Assembly (NCBI GenBank): GCA_902363135.1
Contig: CABIZF010000007.1
Coordinates: 1 to 64,000, forward strand
Source of the DNA: Lachnospiraceae bacterium
Lineage (GTDB): Bacteria > Bacillota > Clostridia > Lachnospirales > Lachnospiraceae
Length of the DNA stretch: 64,000 nucleotides
Direction: 5' to 3'
Shown: positions 38,148 through 47,139 of the stretch, one piece after another
Numbering within the stretch: position 1 is the stretch's first letter
Layout of the letters: every line of letters starts with the position of its first letter
The notes under the pieces: generated by a model
The model's database searches: none
What the model saw: only the letters and a program-made list of their open reading frames with translations
Told to the model about the DNA's origin: nothing
Translations under genes and position numbers: made by a program

Positions 38148-39425
38148 TTACTGCAGATCTGTCAGCGTTGCTTTCGCCTCTTCGTTCATCGTATTCATCT
38201 GCTCAGTCACATCTTCAAAGTCGTACAGAGTCGCTTCCATCATCGCAGTGATCAGATTCGCAATATCTCCGTTATTCGGCTGGCTTACCATATGCTGATT
38301 ATCTGCATAATCCAGCTGTTCAAATGCCTTCTGATAATTGGCATCCTGACGCTTTTCTTTGATGGCATCCATCTCCGCAATGGTCTCGGAACACGGCAGA
38401 TATCCAATCGAAGCCGAGTAAGTCGCTACACCGCCATTGTCGGTATACAGCCAGTGCAGAAAATCCCATGCTGCTTCTTTTTCCTTAGAAGATCCAAGCA
38501 TGCAGAGCGTATTTCCACCGGTCGGAACTGCATTTATCGCCTCCTTCGGAACAAACTGTACAGAAAAGTCAAAGGAAGCTGCATTCTGAATACTGTTCAA
38601 TGCACCAATGGAGTTGATGACAAAGGCTGCCTTCTGCTCGGAAAACAGCGCCGCACAGTTATCATCCTGCGCCGGTCCAAAATACATCACCTTATCTTTT
38701 ACCATATCCTGAACTTTCTGCCACATCGTAATGCCGGTTCCGTCTTCCACGCATGCAAAGGCATTACCATCCTCTGTAAAAATCGGCGTGTCCGTCTGTG
38801 CCATAAACATCCAGAAATACCATGGGTCATGCGGCAGTGCAAACCCATACTCCACCTTATCATCATTGATCAGCTTTTTCGCCACCTCAGTCATCTCATC
38901 CCAAGTCGTCGGTACTTCGAGTCCTTCTTCCTTCAACAGCCCATCATTGCAATACATAACTGGTGTTGAGCAGCCCATCGGGAAGCCGAGCAGCGTTTCG
39001 TCCGTCGTCGCCGGTTCAAAGCTCATGCCCGTGATAAAGCCTTCATAAAAATCATTTTTCATATCTGACTGCTGCATATACGGAACCAGATTCTCCAGAA
39101 CACCGTCCTCTTTTGCCAGAATGGAAATCTGTCCGGAACCGGTCTGCAGAATATCCGGACCGTTTCCTGCTCCGATCGCCGTCTGTACCTTCGCAATGGA
39201 GTCGTAATAATTGCCCTGATACTCTGGTACTACCTCAATCTTATCCTGTGAAGCATTATATGTATCGACGACCGACTGCAGAATCTTCTCATTGTCACCG
39301 CCCATTGAATGCCAGAAGTTTACGGTCACTTTCTCGTCTGCTGCCTGCGCAGATACCATCGGGATTGCAGTAATTGCTGTTGCTGCTGCCATTACACATA
39401 CAGTTGCTTTCACACTTTTCTTCAT
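38148..39425 (-). CDS. extracellular solute-binding protein, UgpB/MalE-like
   Basis: A 425-residue binding protein for the Ugp-type importer encoded just upstream. The N-terminus KKSVKATVCVMAAATAITAIPMVSAQA is a signal peptide with a type I cleavage site (SAQA-A) and no lipobox cysteine, unusual for a Gram-positive binding protein that must stay at the membrane. Family 1 features include VTVNFWHSMGGDNEKILQSVVDTYNAS and a late VPTGGNTLCMLGSSKEKEAAWDFLHWLYTDNGG. Close relatives are often named for sn-glycerol-3-phosphate, but they bind many sugars; the ligand is not settled by sequence. RBS AGGAGG. Confidence 0.9.
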   Translation of the reverse strand: MKKSVKATVCVMAAATAITAIPMVSAQAADEKVTVNFWHSMGGDNEKILQSVVDTYNASQDKIEVVPEYQGNYYDSIAKVQTAIGAGNGPDILQTGSGQISILAKEDGVLENLVPYMQQSDMKNDFYEGFITGMSFEPATTDETLLGFPMGCSTPVMYCNDGLLKEEGLEVPTTWDEMTEVAKKLINDDKVEYGFALPHDPWYFWMFMAQTDTPIFTEDGNAFACVEDGTGITMWQKVQDMVKDKVMYFGPAQDDNCAALFSEQKAAFVINSIGALNSIQNAASFDFSVQFVPKEAINAVPTGGNTLCMLGSSKEKEAAWDFLHWLYTDNGGVATYSASIGYLPCSETIAEMDAIKEKRQDANYQKAFEQLDYADNQHMVSQPNNGDIANLITAMMEATLYDFEDVTEQMNTMNEEAKATLTDLQ

Positions 39426-39574
39426 AAGATCCTCCTCTTAAGCTATGCAAGACATTGCGTCTCCGTTTTATTCCCGCAGGCAACATCCCATGCAACCTCA
39501 GCTGTATGAATATCTGATTGTTGCCGCGAGTGTCAGCTCTCCGGAATCTTTTTTTCGGATTGCCAACGAAACTC

Positions 39575-39611
39575 AGTACCATAAGGCACTGCCCTTTTGG
39601 GTATGGTTACT
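39575..39611 (-). other. intercistronic stem-loop between the permease and binding-protein genes
   Basis: On the minus strand AGTAACCATA and TATGGTACT pair with one bulge, overlapping the permease stop codon. There is no T-run. Such hairpins often stabilise the downstream binding-protein mRNA so that it is made in excess of the permeases. Confidence 0.45.
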
Positions 39612-40437
39612 TAATTCCTGAATAAGTAAACGAGCTTACGATATATTTGGAAAAGAACAGATACAGAATCAGCACAGGAAGTATCAGTATGACATTTCCT
39701 GCCATAATATAATGCCAGCTCGTCGTGCCCTCTGTGTTTTTCAGCATGGCGACACCGATTGTCAATGGGCGTACCTGCGTGGAAGACGTGATGATCAACG
39801 GCCAGAAATAGTCATTCCAGTGACCGACAAAGCTGAACAGTACCACGCTGGTCAGCGCCGGCTTCGACATCGGCAGCATGATTTTTCCCATCACCTTTAA
39901 TGCACCCGCGTTATCCAGCCGTGCAGATTCAAGCAGTTCGTCCGGAATCTGCATGAAATACTGCCGGAGAAGAAAAATGCCAAACGCATTTGTCATAAAC
40001 GGTAAAATCTGCGGCCACAGCGTATTCATCAGCCCGGCCTTCGACATCATGTGATAAATCGGATAGAATGTCAGCTGTGCCGGTGTCATAAATGCGATCA
40101 TGACCAGACCGAAGCAAAGATTCTTCCCTGCAAATTGCATTTTTGCGAACGCATATGCTGCCGGAATCATTACGAGCAGCTGTATGACCACCACACCAAG
40201 AATGACCAGAACAGAATTTCGCAGATATAAAAGAAACGGAGCTGATGCAAATGCTTCCACATAATTCTTCCACTGCGGTATCTTCGGGAGCAGCGTCAGC
40301 GGAATCGTCGTGATCTCCTTCTCTGTCTGAAGGGATACTGACAACATCCACAGAAACGGAAAAAGAAAGATAAATACAATGACTATATCTATAATGCCAA
40401 ACAGAAGCTTTCCTATTTTTGATTTTCTTTGTCCCAT
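39607..40437 (-). CDS. sugar ABC transporter permease, UgpE/MalG-like
   Basis: A 276-residue permease with six predicted helices. Its EAA loop reads DELLESARLDNAGALKVMGKIMLPMSKPALTSVVLFSFVGHWNDYFWPLI, and the N-terminal IIDIVIVFIFLFPFLWMLSVSLQTEKEI is typical of the MalG/UgpE side. The ATG at 40437 follows GTAGGAGG; an ATG 15 codons earlier lies within the end of the partner gene. It follows the UgpA-like gene by 10 bp. Confidence 0.94.
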   Translation of the reverse strand: MGQRKSKIGKLLFGIIDIVIVFIFLFPFLWMLSVSLQTEKEITTIPLTLLPKIPQWKNYVEAFASAPFLLYLRNSVLVILGVVVIQLLVMIPAAYAFAKMQFAGKNLCFGLVMIAFMTPAQLTFYPIYHMMSKAGLMNTLWPQILPFMTNAFGIFLLRQYFMQIPDELLESARLDNAGALKVMGKIMLPMSKPALTSVVLFSFVGHWNDYFWPLIITSSTQVRPLTIGVAMLKNTEGTTSWHYIMAGNVILILPVLILYLFFSKYIVSSFTYSGIK

Positions 40438-40447
40438 GTTCCGCCTC

Positions 40448-41317
40448 CTACTGGTAGTGGACCTTTTTAGAAAGCCCGACAAAATAAAATACCGTCATAA
40501 TCCCTACCAGAGCCATCAGCACCACGCCCGCCGCAGCTGCCTTTCCGATATCAAATTCCTGAAAGACCTTCGAATAAATATAAAATACGAGCGACGTAGA
40601 AGCATTATTCGGACCACCGCCTGTCATAATAAAAATCATGTCAAAAATCTTAAAGCTGCCAATGGTCAGCACAATCAGCGTAAAAAAGATCTGCGGTGAG
40701 ATCATCGGTAGCGTGATCCTGAAAAAAGTACAGAGCTTTCCGGCATTGTCAAGACTGGCTGCCTCATAAATACTGGCCGGGATCCCCTGAATTGCTGCCA
40801 GCAGGATTAAAGTATAGTATCCGACCGACTTCCATACATTTGTAAAGATAATAGAGCCCACCGCGGTACTCGAGCTTCGAAGCCACGTACATGCAGGCAG
40901 GTGTAATGCGGTCAGAACCTGATTAAAAACACCAAAGTCCGGATCCATCATCTGCTGGAAAATCAGACCGATCGATACCATGGAGATGACATGAGGTAAA
41001 AACACGCTTCCCTGAATAAAGGAGTGAAACCGATCCTGTTTTCCGGAAAGCCACACAGCGAGCAACAGGGCAATCACCATAATTAAAATGACAGAGAACA
41101 GCGCATAATACCCAGTGTTCACCAGTGCTTTTTTGAATGCCGCTGTCTGAAACATCTTTGTATAATTTTCCAGTCCGATAAACCGGCTGTTCGCCTCATT
41201 CATCGGATTGACCTTGTAAAAGCTCTGTGTAATCAGCTTCACCATCGGATAAAGTACAAAGGCAACAATTCCCGCCATAGCCGGAAAAATAAAAAGATAC
41301 GGATATACTTTTTTCAT
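40448..41317 (-). CDS. sugar ABC transporter permease, UgpA/MalF-like
   Basis: A 289-residue permease beginning YPYLFIFPAMAGIVAFVLYPMVKLITQSFYK. The EAA loop is YEAASLDNAGKLCTFFRITLPMISPQIFFTLIVLTIGSFKIFDMIFIMTGGGPNNAS, a stretch characteristic of UgpA/MalF. Its ATG overlaps the stop of the ATPase gene (4 bp), so the operon order is ATPase-UgpA-UgpE-binding protein. Confidence 0.94.
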   Translation of the reverse strand: MKKVYPYLFIFPAMAGIVAFVLYPMVKLITQSFYKVNPMNEANSRFIGLENYTKMFQTAAFKKALVNTGYYALFSVILIMVIALLLAVWLSGKQDRFHSFIQGSVFLPHVISMVSIGLIFQQMMDPDFGVFNQVLTALHLPACTWLRSSSTAVGSIIFTNVWKSVGYYTLILLAAIQGIPASIYEAASLDNAGKLCTFFRITLPMISPQIFFTLIVLTIGSFKIFDMIFIMTGGGPNNASTSLVFYIYSKVFQEFDIGKAAAAGVVLMALVGIMTVFYFVGLSKKVHYQ

Positions 41318-42327
41318 ACCACCGCTCCTTCCATTTGCGGCAACCGATTTCCGTTTTTTCCGAATACGTAGAGCGAAGCACGCTCCACATTCAGATAGAC
41401 CTGCTGCTGCGGACGCCAGTCATCCATTGGTGAAGTGACCATATAGGTGTTTCCCTGCCCATCCCGGATCGAATAATTGGTCTCACGTCCCAGCATTTCC
41501 CGGGTCGAAATGGTTCCCGGAACTGAGAACGCCGCATTTGTATGCTCCTTCGTCAGACAGACTGCCTCCGGCCGGAAGCCAATAGTGCAGTCCTCTCTTT
41601 TTACAATGTTCATTGCCGGGGATCCGATGAACTGTGCAACAAACAGATTCGCCGGATTCCGGTAAATTTCTTCCGGGGATCCGATCTGCTGAATTTCTCC
41701 GTGATCCATCAGAATGATCGTATCTGCCATACTCATCGCCTCGACCTGGTCATGGGTCACATAGACAAAGGTTGTTTTCAGTTTCCGGTGCAGCTCGATT
41801 AGCTCCACACGCATCGCAGAGCGAAGCTTGGCATCCAAATTCGACAAAGGCTCATCCATCAGAAACACCTTCGGATTTTTAGACATGGCTCTTGCAAGAG
41901 CGACACGCTGCCGCTGACCTCCCGAGAGCGTCGACGGGCTTCGATCCAGATAGTCCGTCAGCCCTACCTTTTCCGCTACCTCCCGAATACGTTTCTTCCG
42001 CTCCTCTTTTGGTACTTTATTATTTTTCAATCCAAATTCAATATTTCCGTAAACGGACATCGTCGGATAAATGGCATAGTTCTGAAATACCATTGCCACA
42101 TCCCGCTGTCCGGGTGCCACATCTGTCATATCCTTTCCATCAATCAGAATCTGTCCATCACTCTGCGGCCCGATACCTGCAATCATACGGAGTAAGGTTG
42201 TCTTTCCGCAGCCGGAAGGCCCTACCAGTACGGTGAAAGAACCATCCTGAATCGTCACATCCAGATGTTGAATTACATTATAAGTTCCAAAACTTTTGCT
42301 CACATTACGAAACTCAATTCCTGCCAT
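41314..42327 (-). CDS. sugar ABC transporter ATP-binding protein, UgpC/MalK-like
   Basis: A 337-residue ATPase, shorter than the 369-residue orphan at 694-1803 but of the same family. It has Walker A GPSGCGKTT (residues 36-44), VFQNYAIYPTMSVYGNIEFGLK, signature LSGGQRQRVALARAMSK, Walker B VFLMDEPLSNLD and the switch histidine in YVTHDQVEAMSMAD. The C-terminal regulatory domain is reduced. It is the first gene of the Ugp operon and lies about 70 bp after the conserved upstream element (42399-42456). Confidence 0.94.
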   Translation of the reverse strand: MAGIEFRNVSKSFGTYNVIQHLDVTIQDGSFTVLVGPSGCGKTTLLRMIAGIGPQSDGQILIDGKDMTDVAPGQRDVAMVFQNYAIYPTMSVYGNIEFGLKNNKVPKEERKKRIREVAEKVGLTDYLDRSPSTLSGGQRQRVALARAMSKNPKVFLMDEPLSNLDAKLRSAMRVELIELHRKLKTTFVYVTHDQVEAMSMADTIILMDHGEIQQIGSPEEIYRNPANLFVAQFIGSPAMNIVKREDCTIGFRPEAVCLTKEHTNAAFSVPGTISTREMLGRETNYSIRDGQGNTYMVTSPMDDWRPQQQVYLNVERASLYVFGKNGNRLPQMEGAVV

Positions 42328-42398
42328 TTCTTTCCTCTCCGAACAGGTTCCAAAAGATATGGAACCCTTCGCCTTTCTCTTTTGTCCTTCTTTTGTGG

Positions 42399-42456
42399 AG
42401 TATAGCCCTTCATTGTAAATTCTGCTTCTCTTTCTTCGTGAAATCCACGTAAAAAA
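42399..42456 (-). promoter_or_regulatory. conserved upstream element, copy A (Ugp operon)
   Basis: On the minus strand the order is TTTTTACGTGGATT, CA, then AGAATTTAC and GAAGGGCTATACT. The same blocks with the same spacing occur upstream of the phosphodiesterase gene (44583-44639). TATACT may be the -10; no -35 consensus is present at 17 bp, so an activator site is likely in the conserved upstream half. Confidence 0.65.
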
Positions 42457-42460
42457 TCAA

Positions 42461-42503
42461 TAAAAAAGCAGCTGCCCTGCGGGATTCCCTGCATGACAGC
42501 TGT
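42461..42503 (-). terminator. terminator after the HAD phosphatase gene
   Basis: On the minus strand CAGCTG...CAGCTG closes a hairpin with inner GGG/CCC, followed by CTTTTTTATT. It separates the phosphodiesterase-HAD unit from the Ugp operon, so the two are separate transcripts. Confidence 0.8.
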
Positions 42504-42524
42504 CTTCTTTTATTGCTTATTTTA

Positions 42525-43190
42525 TTATTCGCTTTTTTTCTGCTCTTTTCGCAGGTATTCCTTCACCGCAAGCAAATCCGGCTGAACCGTACATGCCCGC
42601 TCTCTCATCTCTTCCGTCGGCGCAAGCAGGTCCGGAACCATGATCGTTTTCAGGCCGGCATTGGAAGCGGAACGGACTCCGTTATAAGAATCCTCCACGC
42701 CATACGTCTGTGACGGATCTGTCCCAAGCGCAGCACACGCCTTCTGATAGATTTCTCCATCCGGCTTGCTGTGTATGACCTGATCCCCGCCTATGATGAT
42801 CTGAAAATATTCCGTAAGTCCTGCCTTCTCCAGATACTTTTTTACAATCGGGCTTGCCGTTGAAGATGCCAGTCCGACTGTAGCCTTCTGCTCCTTTAAC
42901 CATTTCAGCAGCTCCTCTGCTCCTTTTTTCAAAAGCAGATGCTCATTGGCAAGCAGCTGGATCTGCTCAGCTGCCTCTGACAGAAAACACTGTACCGGGA
43001 AATCTACTCCGAGTTTTTCCCGCAAAACCTCTGTCATATGCTGCTGATTGGATCCAATGCACAGCTTCAGAAGCTCATCGATTTCTGCAATCGAAATGCC
43101 TCTCTCCTCTCCCACCGTGCGCCATGCCTTCTGGCAAAGTGCTTCTGTGTCAAAAATCACTCCATCCATATCAAAAACTATTTGTATCAT
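42525..43190 (-). CDS. HAD-superfamily phosphatase/phosphomutase (beta-PGM-like subfamily)
   Basis: A 221-residue HAD hydrolase with an alpha-helical cap domain. Motif I is IVFDMDGVIFDTE (nucleophile D and general acid D), motif II the serine/threonine of GLASSTASPIV, motif III the lysine in HSKPDGEIYQKA, and motif IV the acidic pair in YGVEDSYNGVRSA. It removes phosphate from, or moves it on, a small sugar phosphate. Two nearby ATGs (43199 and 43190) are possible and neither has a perfect site; I prefer 43190 because the family normally begins a few residues before motif I. It lies 45 bp downstream of the phosphodiesterase gene, likely one transcript. Confidence 0.88.
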   Translation of the reverse strand: MIQIVFDMDGVIFDTEALCQKAWRTVGEERGISIAEIDELLKLCIGSNQQHMTEVLREKLGVDFPVQCFLSEAAEQIQLLANEHLLLKKGAEELLKWLKEQKATVGLASSTASPIVKKYLEKAGLTEYFQIIIGGDQVIHSKPDGEIYQKACAALGTDPSQTYGVEDSYNGVRSASNAGLKTIMVPDLLAPTEEMRERACTVQPDLLAVKEYLRKEQKKSE

Positions 43191-43235
43191 ATCCCCCATA
43201 CTTCCCGCAAATCTTCTATGTCATTTTTCTTCGAC

Positions 43236-44555
43236 TCATAATTGTTTTTTTCTGCCACTATGATCCTTTTTCAGAAGCTCCCAAAGACAGCTTCCCTGCA
43301 CATTTGGGAATTCCAGCCCGAGTAATTCGGCAAAGGTCGGCGCCTCATCTACCAGACGGGCATGCTCCAGCACCACATGCTCCCTGAAATCCGGACCCTT
43401 TGCGTAAAATACCGGCTGCGGTCCCTTCTCCGGAAGATATCCATGCGTTGCATGACCATAACGATAGTCCTTTGTTTCAAACGGAGCAACCAGCGGTGAA
43501 TGGAACTCATCCCCGAAGGAAACTCCATCCAGTGCTTCCAGAATAAAGGAAAATGTTCCGTCCAGATGTTTTTTTCCTGCTTCTTCCTTCGTAAAAATCC
43601 GTTCGATTCCATATCGACTGTCCTTCTGCATCGTTTCCAGCAGCTGCTTTACGCGGCCGTAAAGCTCCAAATCCTCCGGATGCCTCAGATGTACTTCCGC
43701 CGACATTCCACCGGAGAGACACCATGCATCCCAGTCTCTGAATTCACCATTCTCGTCGACACGAATCAGCCCATGCTCTTTTAATGCCACATTGATATTT
43801 ACAATCTTTGTAATATTCCGCTGACCGTGATCGCTGACCAGCACCAGGTTGGTATTTTCTGCAGCACCGATATCCTCTACAGCCTTCATGATCTGTCCAA
43901 TATAACGATCCGTCGATTCTACCGTCTTTTTCACCTGATCATTAAAAACACCGTACTGATGTCTCGCCCAGTCCACATCAGCCGGATGCAAAAACAGAAT
44001 ATCCGGCTGACATTCCCGGATCACATCACAGGCACAGTCTACAATAAACGTATCCAGCTGAGGATGCAGCGGTCGTTTTACTCCGTGAGAATTCTTCTCC
44101 ACTATGCGCAGCATCTGCTCATCCGATCCCATCCGACGAAAAGCTGCCTCCGGGGTATCTTCTTCCGACTGAATCCAGTACTCATCGATCAGGTGATCGA
44201 TCGCCGGATGGTTTCCGGTCACCGGCCAGAAGACTGCAGCCGTCTCATATCCTGCCTTTTTTGCCTCCGTAAAAATATCCTGCTTACAGGCATTGTATTT
44301 ATAATCCCACTTCCACGGCAGGTCCGACGTCCTTCCCGGATGCAGCTCCAGATTTCCTGTCACTTTATGCATATCCGGATAAACACCGGTAATCATCGTC
44401 GTATGACACGGATATGTAATCGTCGGATAAACCGAATGCACTTTACGCACTCCGACACCACCCGCAAGATATTTTTTAAAATTCGGCAGTGTTTCCAAAT
44501 ATTCCATATCCTCTGCAACCAGGGCATCTGCAGAAATCACAATTAACTTCTTCAT
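43236..44555 (-). CDS. type I phosphodiesterase/nucleotide pyrophosphatase (alkaline phosphatase superfamily)
   Basis: A 439-residue metallohydrolase that would cleave a phosphodiester or pyrophosphate. The first metal-binding aspartate is in LIVISADAL, the nucleophile threonine in YPTITYPCHTTMITGVYP, and further metal ligands in LFLHPADVDWARHQYG and VSDHGQRNI, with a late histidine in YGHATHGY. No signal peptide is visible, so it should act on an imported compound in the cytoplasm. Start ATG 44555 is behind AAGGAGG; upstream frame residues come from the promoter element. With the HAD phosphatase it could release first an alcohol and then phosphate from a phosphodiester (inference). Confidence 0.9.
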   Translation of the reverse strand: MKKLIVISADALVAEDMEYLETLPNFKKYLAGGVGVRKVHSVYPTITYPCHTTMITGVYPDMHKVTGNLELHPGRTSDLPWKWDYKYNACKQDIFTEAKKAGYETAAVFWPVTGNHPAIDHLIDEYWIQSEEDTPEAAFRRMGSDEQMLRIVEKNSHGVKRPLHPQLDTFIVDCACDVIRECQPDILFLHPADVDWARHQYGVFNDQVKKTVESTDRYIGQIMKAVEDIGAAENTNLVLVSDHGQRNITKIVNINVALKEHGLIRVDENGEFRDWDAWCLSGGMSAEVHLRHPEDLELYGRVKQLLETMQKDSRYGIERIFTKEEAGKKHLDGTFSFILEALDGVSFGDEFHSPLVAPFETKDYRYGHATHGYLPEKGPQPVFYAKGPDFREHVVLEHARLVDEAPTFAELLGLEFPNVQGSCLWELLKKDHSGRKKQL

Positions 44556-44582
44556 GTCTTCCTCCTTTATTCGCTTTGATGA

Positions 44583-44639
44583 AGTATAGCCCTTCTGTGT
44601 AAATTCTACTCCATATTCCTTATGTAATCCACGTAAAAA
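44583..44639 (-). promoter_or_regulatory. conserved upstream element, copy B (phosphodiesterase-HAD unit)
   Basis: It contains the same blocks as copy A (TTTTTACGTGGATT, AGAATTTAC, GAAGGGCTATACT) with near-identical spacing over about 57 bp, about 30 bp before the start codon. Intervening bases differ, so conservation is by motif, as expected for a shared regulator rather than a recent duplication. Confidence 0.65.
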
Positions 44640-44686
44640 CCTGCCAAATTCCAAATGCGCAATTTTTATCAGTTATGCTTTCTTTT

Positions 44687-45376
44687 TTACATCTTAAACC
44701 GATATCCTACGCCCCATATTGTCTCGATATACTGTGGTTTGGAGGACTGCTTTTCGATCTTCTCACGAATCTTTTTGATATGAACGGTGACTGTTGCAAT
44801 ATCGCCGACCGACTCCATATCCCAAATTTCGCGGAACAGCTCCTCCTTTGTAAACACATGATTCGGGTGCTGGGCGAGAAAGGTAAGAAGATCAAACTCC
44901 TTTGTCGTAAATGCACGCTCCTCTCCGTCAACCCAGACACGGCGTGCGGTCTTATCGATCTTGATCCCACGCACCTCAATGATATCATTTTCCTGCACAT
45001 TGCTGTTTACAAGACGCTCGTAACGCGCCAGATGTGCTTTCACGCGAGCCACAAGCTCACTTGGGCTGAACGGCTTTGTCATGTAATCATCTGCGCCGAG
45101 ACCAAGGCCACGGATCTTGTCGATATCGTCCTTCTTCGCCGATACCATAATGACCGGCGTATTTTTATGGATCCTGATCTGTCTGCAGATTTCAAATCCA
45201 TCCACACCCGGGAGCATCAGATCCAGAATGATCAGATCAAACTCCTCCTCCAGAGAACGCCTCAGCCCTTTATCTCCTTCATTTTCAATCTCTACTTCAA
45301 AGCCGGACAGCTCCAGATAATCCTTCTCCAGATCTGCGATCGCGACCTCATCTTCTACGATCAAAATTCTGCTCAT
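44687..45376 (-). CDS. OmpR/PhoB-family response regulator
   Basis: A 229-residue regulator. The receiver has MSRILIVEDE, phospho-acceptor D52 (LIILDLMLPGVDG), threonine/serine in VIMVSAKKD and lysine in DDYMTKPFSPSEL. The C-terminal winged helix ends YIETIWGVGYRFKM, the typical OmpR-type finish. Start ATG 45376 has AGGAGG about 10 nt upstream. Its gene overlaps the kinase gene by 4 bp, so the pair is co-translated. Target genes are not evident. Confidence 0.95.
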   Translation of the reverse strand: MSRILIVEDEVAIADLEKDYLELSGFEVEIENEGDKGLRRSLEEEFDLIILDLMLPGVDGFEICRQIRIHKNTPVIMVSAKKDDIDKIRGLGLGADDYMTKPFSPSELVARVKAHLARYERLVNSNVQENDIIEVRGIKIDKTARRVWVDGEERAFTTKEFDLLTFLAQHPNHVFTKEELFREIWDMESVGDIATVTVHIKKIREKIEKQSSKPQYIETIWGVGYRFKM

Positions 45377-46860
45377 TTTACCGGTACCTCCTGATATTTT
45401 CTGAGGACAAAGCACATCGTCGTCCCTTCTCCTAGCTTACTGTTCGCCCAGATCCTGCCTCCGTGATCCTCAATAATCTTCTTTACAATCGACAGCCCGA
45501 TGCCGCTTCCGCCCTGTGCGGAATTCCTGGATGCATCGGTACGATAAAACCGGTCAAAGACATTGACCAGCTCACGGGTCGGAATGCCCTTTCCGTTGTC
45601 CTCAATCTCTACCTGAATGAAATCACCCGCATCCCTGACACGCAGCTCCACCCGCTTTTCCTTTTTATCCATATATTTGACGGAATTTCCGATGATGTTA
45701 TTGATTACACGGGTCATCTGTTCCGCATCCGCGATGACCAGCGTCTCCGGATCTACCGTATTGATGTAGGAAAACTGGATATCCCGTCCACGCAGATCCA
45801 GTCCGACATCATCGGCACAGTCATCAAAATATTCTGCCACATTCAGACGGTTAAAGTTGTACGGAATACGATTCGTATCAATCTTCGAATAAAAGGTCAG
45901 CTCATTGATCAGCCGGTCCATATCGTTTGCCTTTACATAGATCGTGCGGATATAACGGTCCATTTTCTCCGGCGTATCCGCCACACCGTCCATGATGCCC
46001 TCGACATAACCCTTCACCGCCGTGATCGGTGTCTTCAGATCGTGGGAAATATTGCTGATCAGCTCCTTGCTTTGACGGTCAAAGGTCTCTTTCTCCTCCG
46101 CCTGCATTTTCAGCTTCTTGCGCATCTCCTCAAAATCACGGCACAGCTCGCTGATCTCATCCTTTCCGGTCTCATTGAGCTCGAAATCAAAGTCCTCATT
46201 TTTGATACGCTCCGTCGCCTCACTGAGCTTTTTCAACGGCGTATTGACCCCCCGATAGATCCATATTGTCAGCAGCATCGCTGTGAAAAACATGATAATG
46301 ACAATCGAAGCAATCAGATTCAGCAGCAGATGCTTTGTCTGGACCACCATCATCTTTGCCGAAGAAATGACAAAAATACTGCCCTCTGAGCCATCTGAAA
46401 ATTCGACATCCAGCTGCTTCACAAACGCCCGCACATCCTTTCCGATGTAAGAGCCGCCATCTGAAGAACTGCTGAATTCCCGAAATGCGGGAAGCTCTGC
46501 AAAGAGCTTTGTCACATCCTCATCCGTACCGCTGTAATAGAGCTTGTCATCCTTGCGTACCAGAAGATAAGACGGCTTGTCCGCTATCGTCTCATTTACC
46601 TGATCCAGATAATCCCGATCCAGAAACTGATCCGGATCCTCCTTTGCCTGCACCTTGAGCTTATTAAAAATCTGCTCCGTCGATTTTCCGATCACCTGCA
46701 TAGAGTCCGAGAGCGACTCAAGTGACATCGGCACGCCGTAGCTCTGCTCGATCATACGCATCTGATATTTGGAAAATCCGAAAAATGCCACCGCAAACAT
46801 GAGAAACGGCACAAACAGAATCACAAAAAATGCGATGATCAGTCTTGTCTTTAATTTCAT
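45373..46860 (-). CDS. HAMP-domain sensor histidine kinase
   Basis: A 495-residue membrane kinase for the OmpR-type regulator. TM1 is LIIAFFVILFVPFLMFAVAFFGF; an extracytoplasmic domain follows, then TM2 (LLNLIASIVIIMFFTAMLLTIWIY). The HAMP domain reads GVNTPLKKLSEATERIKNEDFDFEL, the HisKA box ELISNISHDLKTPITAVKGYVEG carries the histidine, and the ATPase domain has N-box NNIIGNSVKYM, G1 EDNGKGIP and GGSGIGLSIVKKI. Start ATG 46860 has GGGAGCAGG upstream. The sensed signal is unknown. Confidence 0.95.
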   Translation of the reverse strand: MKLKTRLIIAFFVILFVPFLMFAVAFFGFSKYQMRMIEQSYGVPMSLESLSDSMQVIGKSTEQIFNKLKVQAKEDPDQFLDRDYLDQVNETIADKPSYLLVRKDDKLYYSGTDEDVTKLFAELPAFREFSSSSDGGSYIGKDVRAFVKQLDVEFSDGSEGSIFVISSAKMMVVQTKHLLLNLIASIVIIMFFTAMLLTIWIYRGVNTPLKKLSEATERIKNEDFDFELNETGKDEISELCRDFEEMRKKLKMQAEEKETFDRQSKELISNISHDLKTPITAVKGYVEGIMDGVADTPEKMDRYIRTIYVKANDMDRLINELTFYSKIDTNRIPYNFNRLNVAEYFDDCADDVGLDLRGRDIQFSYINTVDPETLVIADAEQMTRVINNIIGNSVKYMDKKEKRVELRVRDAGDFIQVEIEDNGKGIPTRELVNVFDRFYRTDASRNSAQGGSGIGLSIVKKIIEDHGGRIWANSKLGEGTTMCFVLRKYQEVPVK

Positions 46861-46996
46861 CCTGCTCCCACTTTCTTTTCTGTCAATGACTGATACTGGA
46901 CTGCACAGCAAATGGCAGTCTTATCATTTAAGTATAGCATACGGCAAAATGCTTTTCATCTAAACAATACGGAATTTTTCTAAACTTTTTATAAAT

Positions 46997-47057
46997 CAAA
47001 AAAGGCAGTGACCCGCCTGGCAATCTCTTTTATCGACTCCAGACAGATCTCTGCCTT
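46997..47057 (-). terminator. terminator after metK
   Basis: On the minus strand AAGGCAG pairs with CTGCCTT with further pairing inside (CTGTCTGG with CCAGGCGG), followed by TTTTTTG. Confidence 0.7.
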
Positions 47058-47139
47058 CTGCTTTTTTATTACATTTCCCGCCATCTTCCATGCAGATTAC
47101 TCTGCCACCTGCGGTTATCCTCCGAACGAATCCTTCGCC

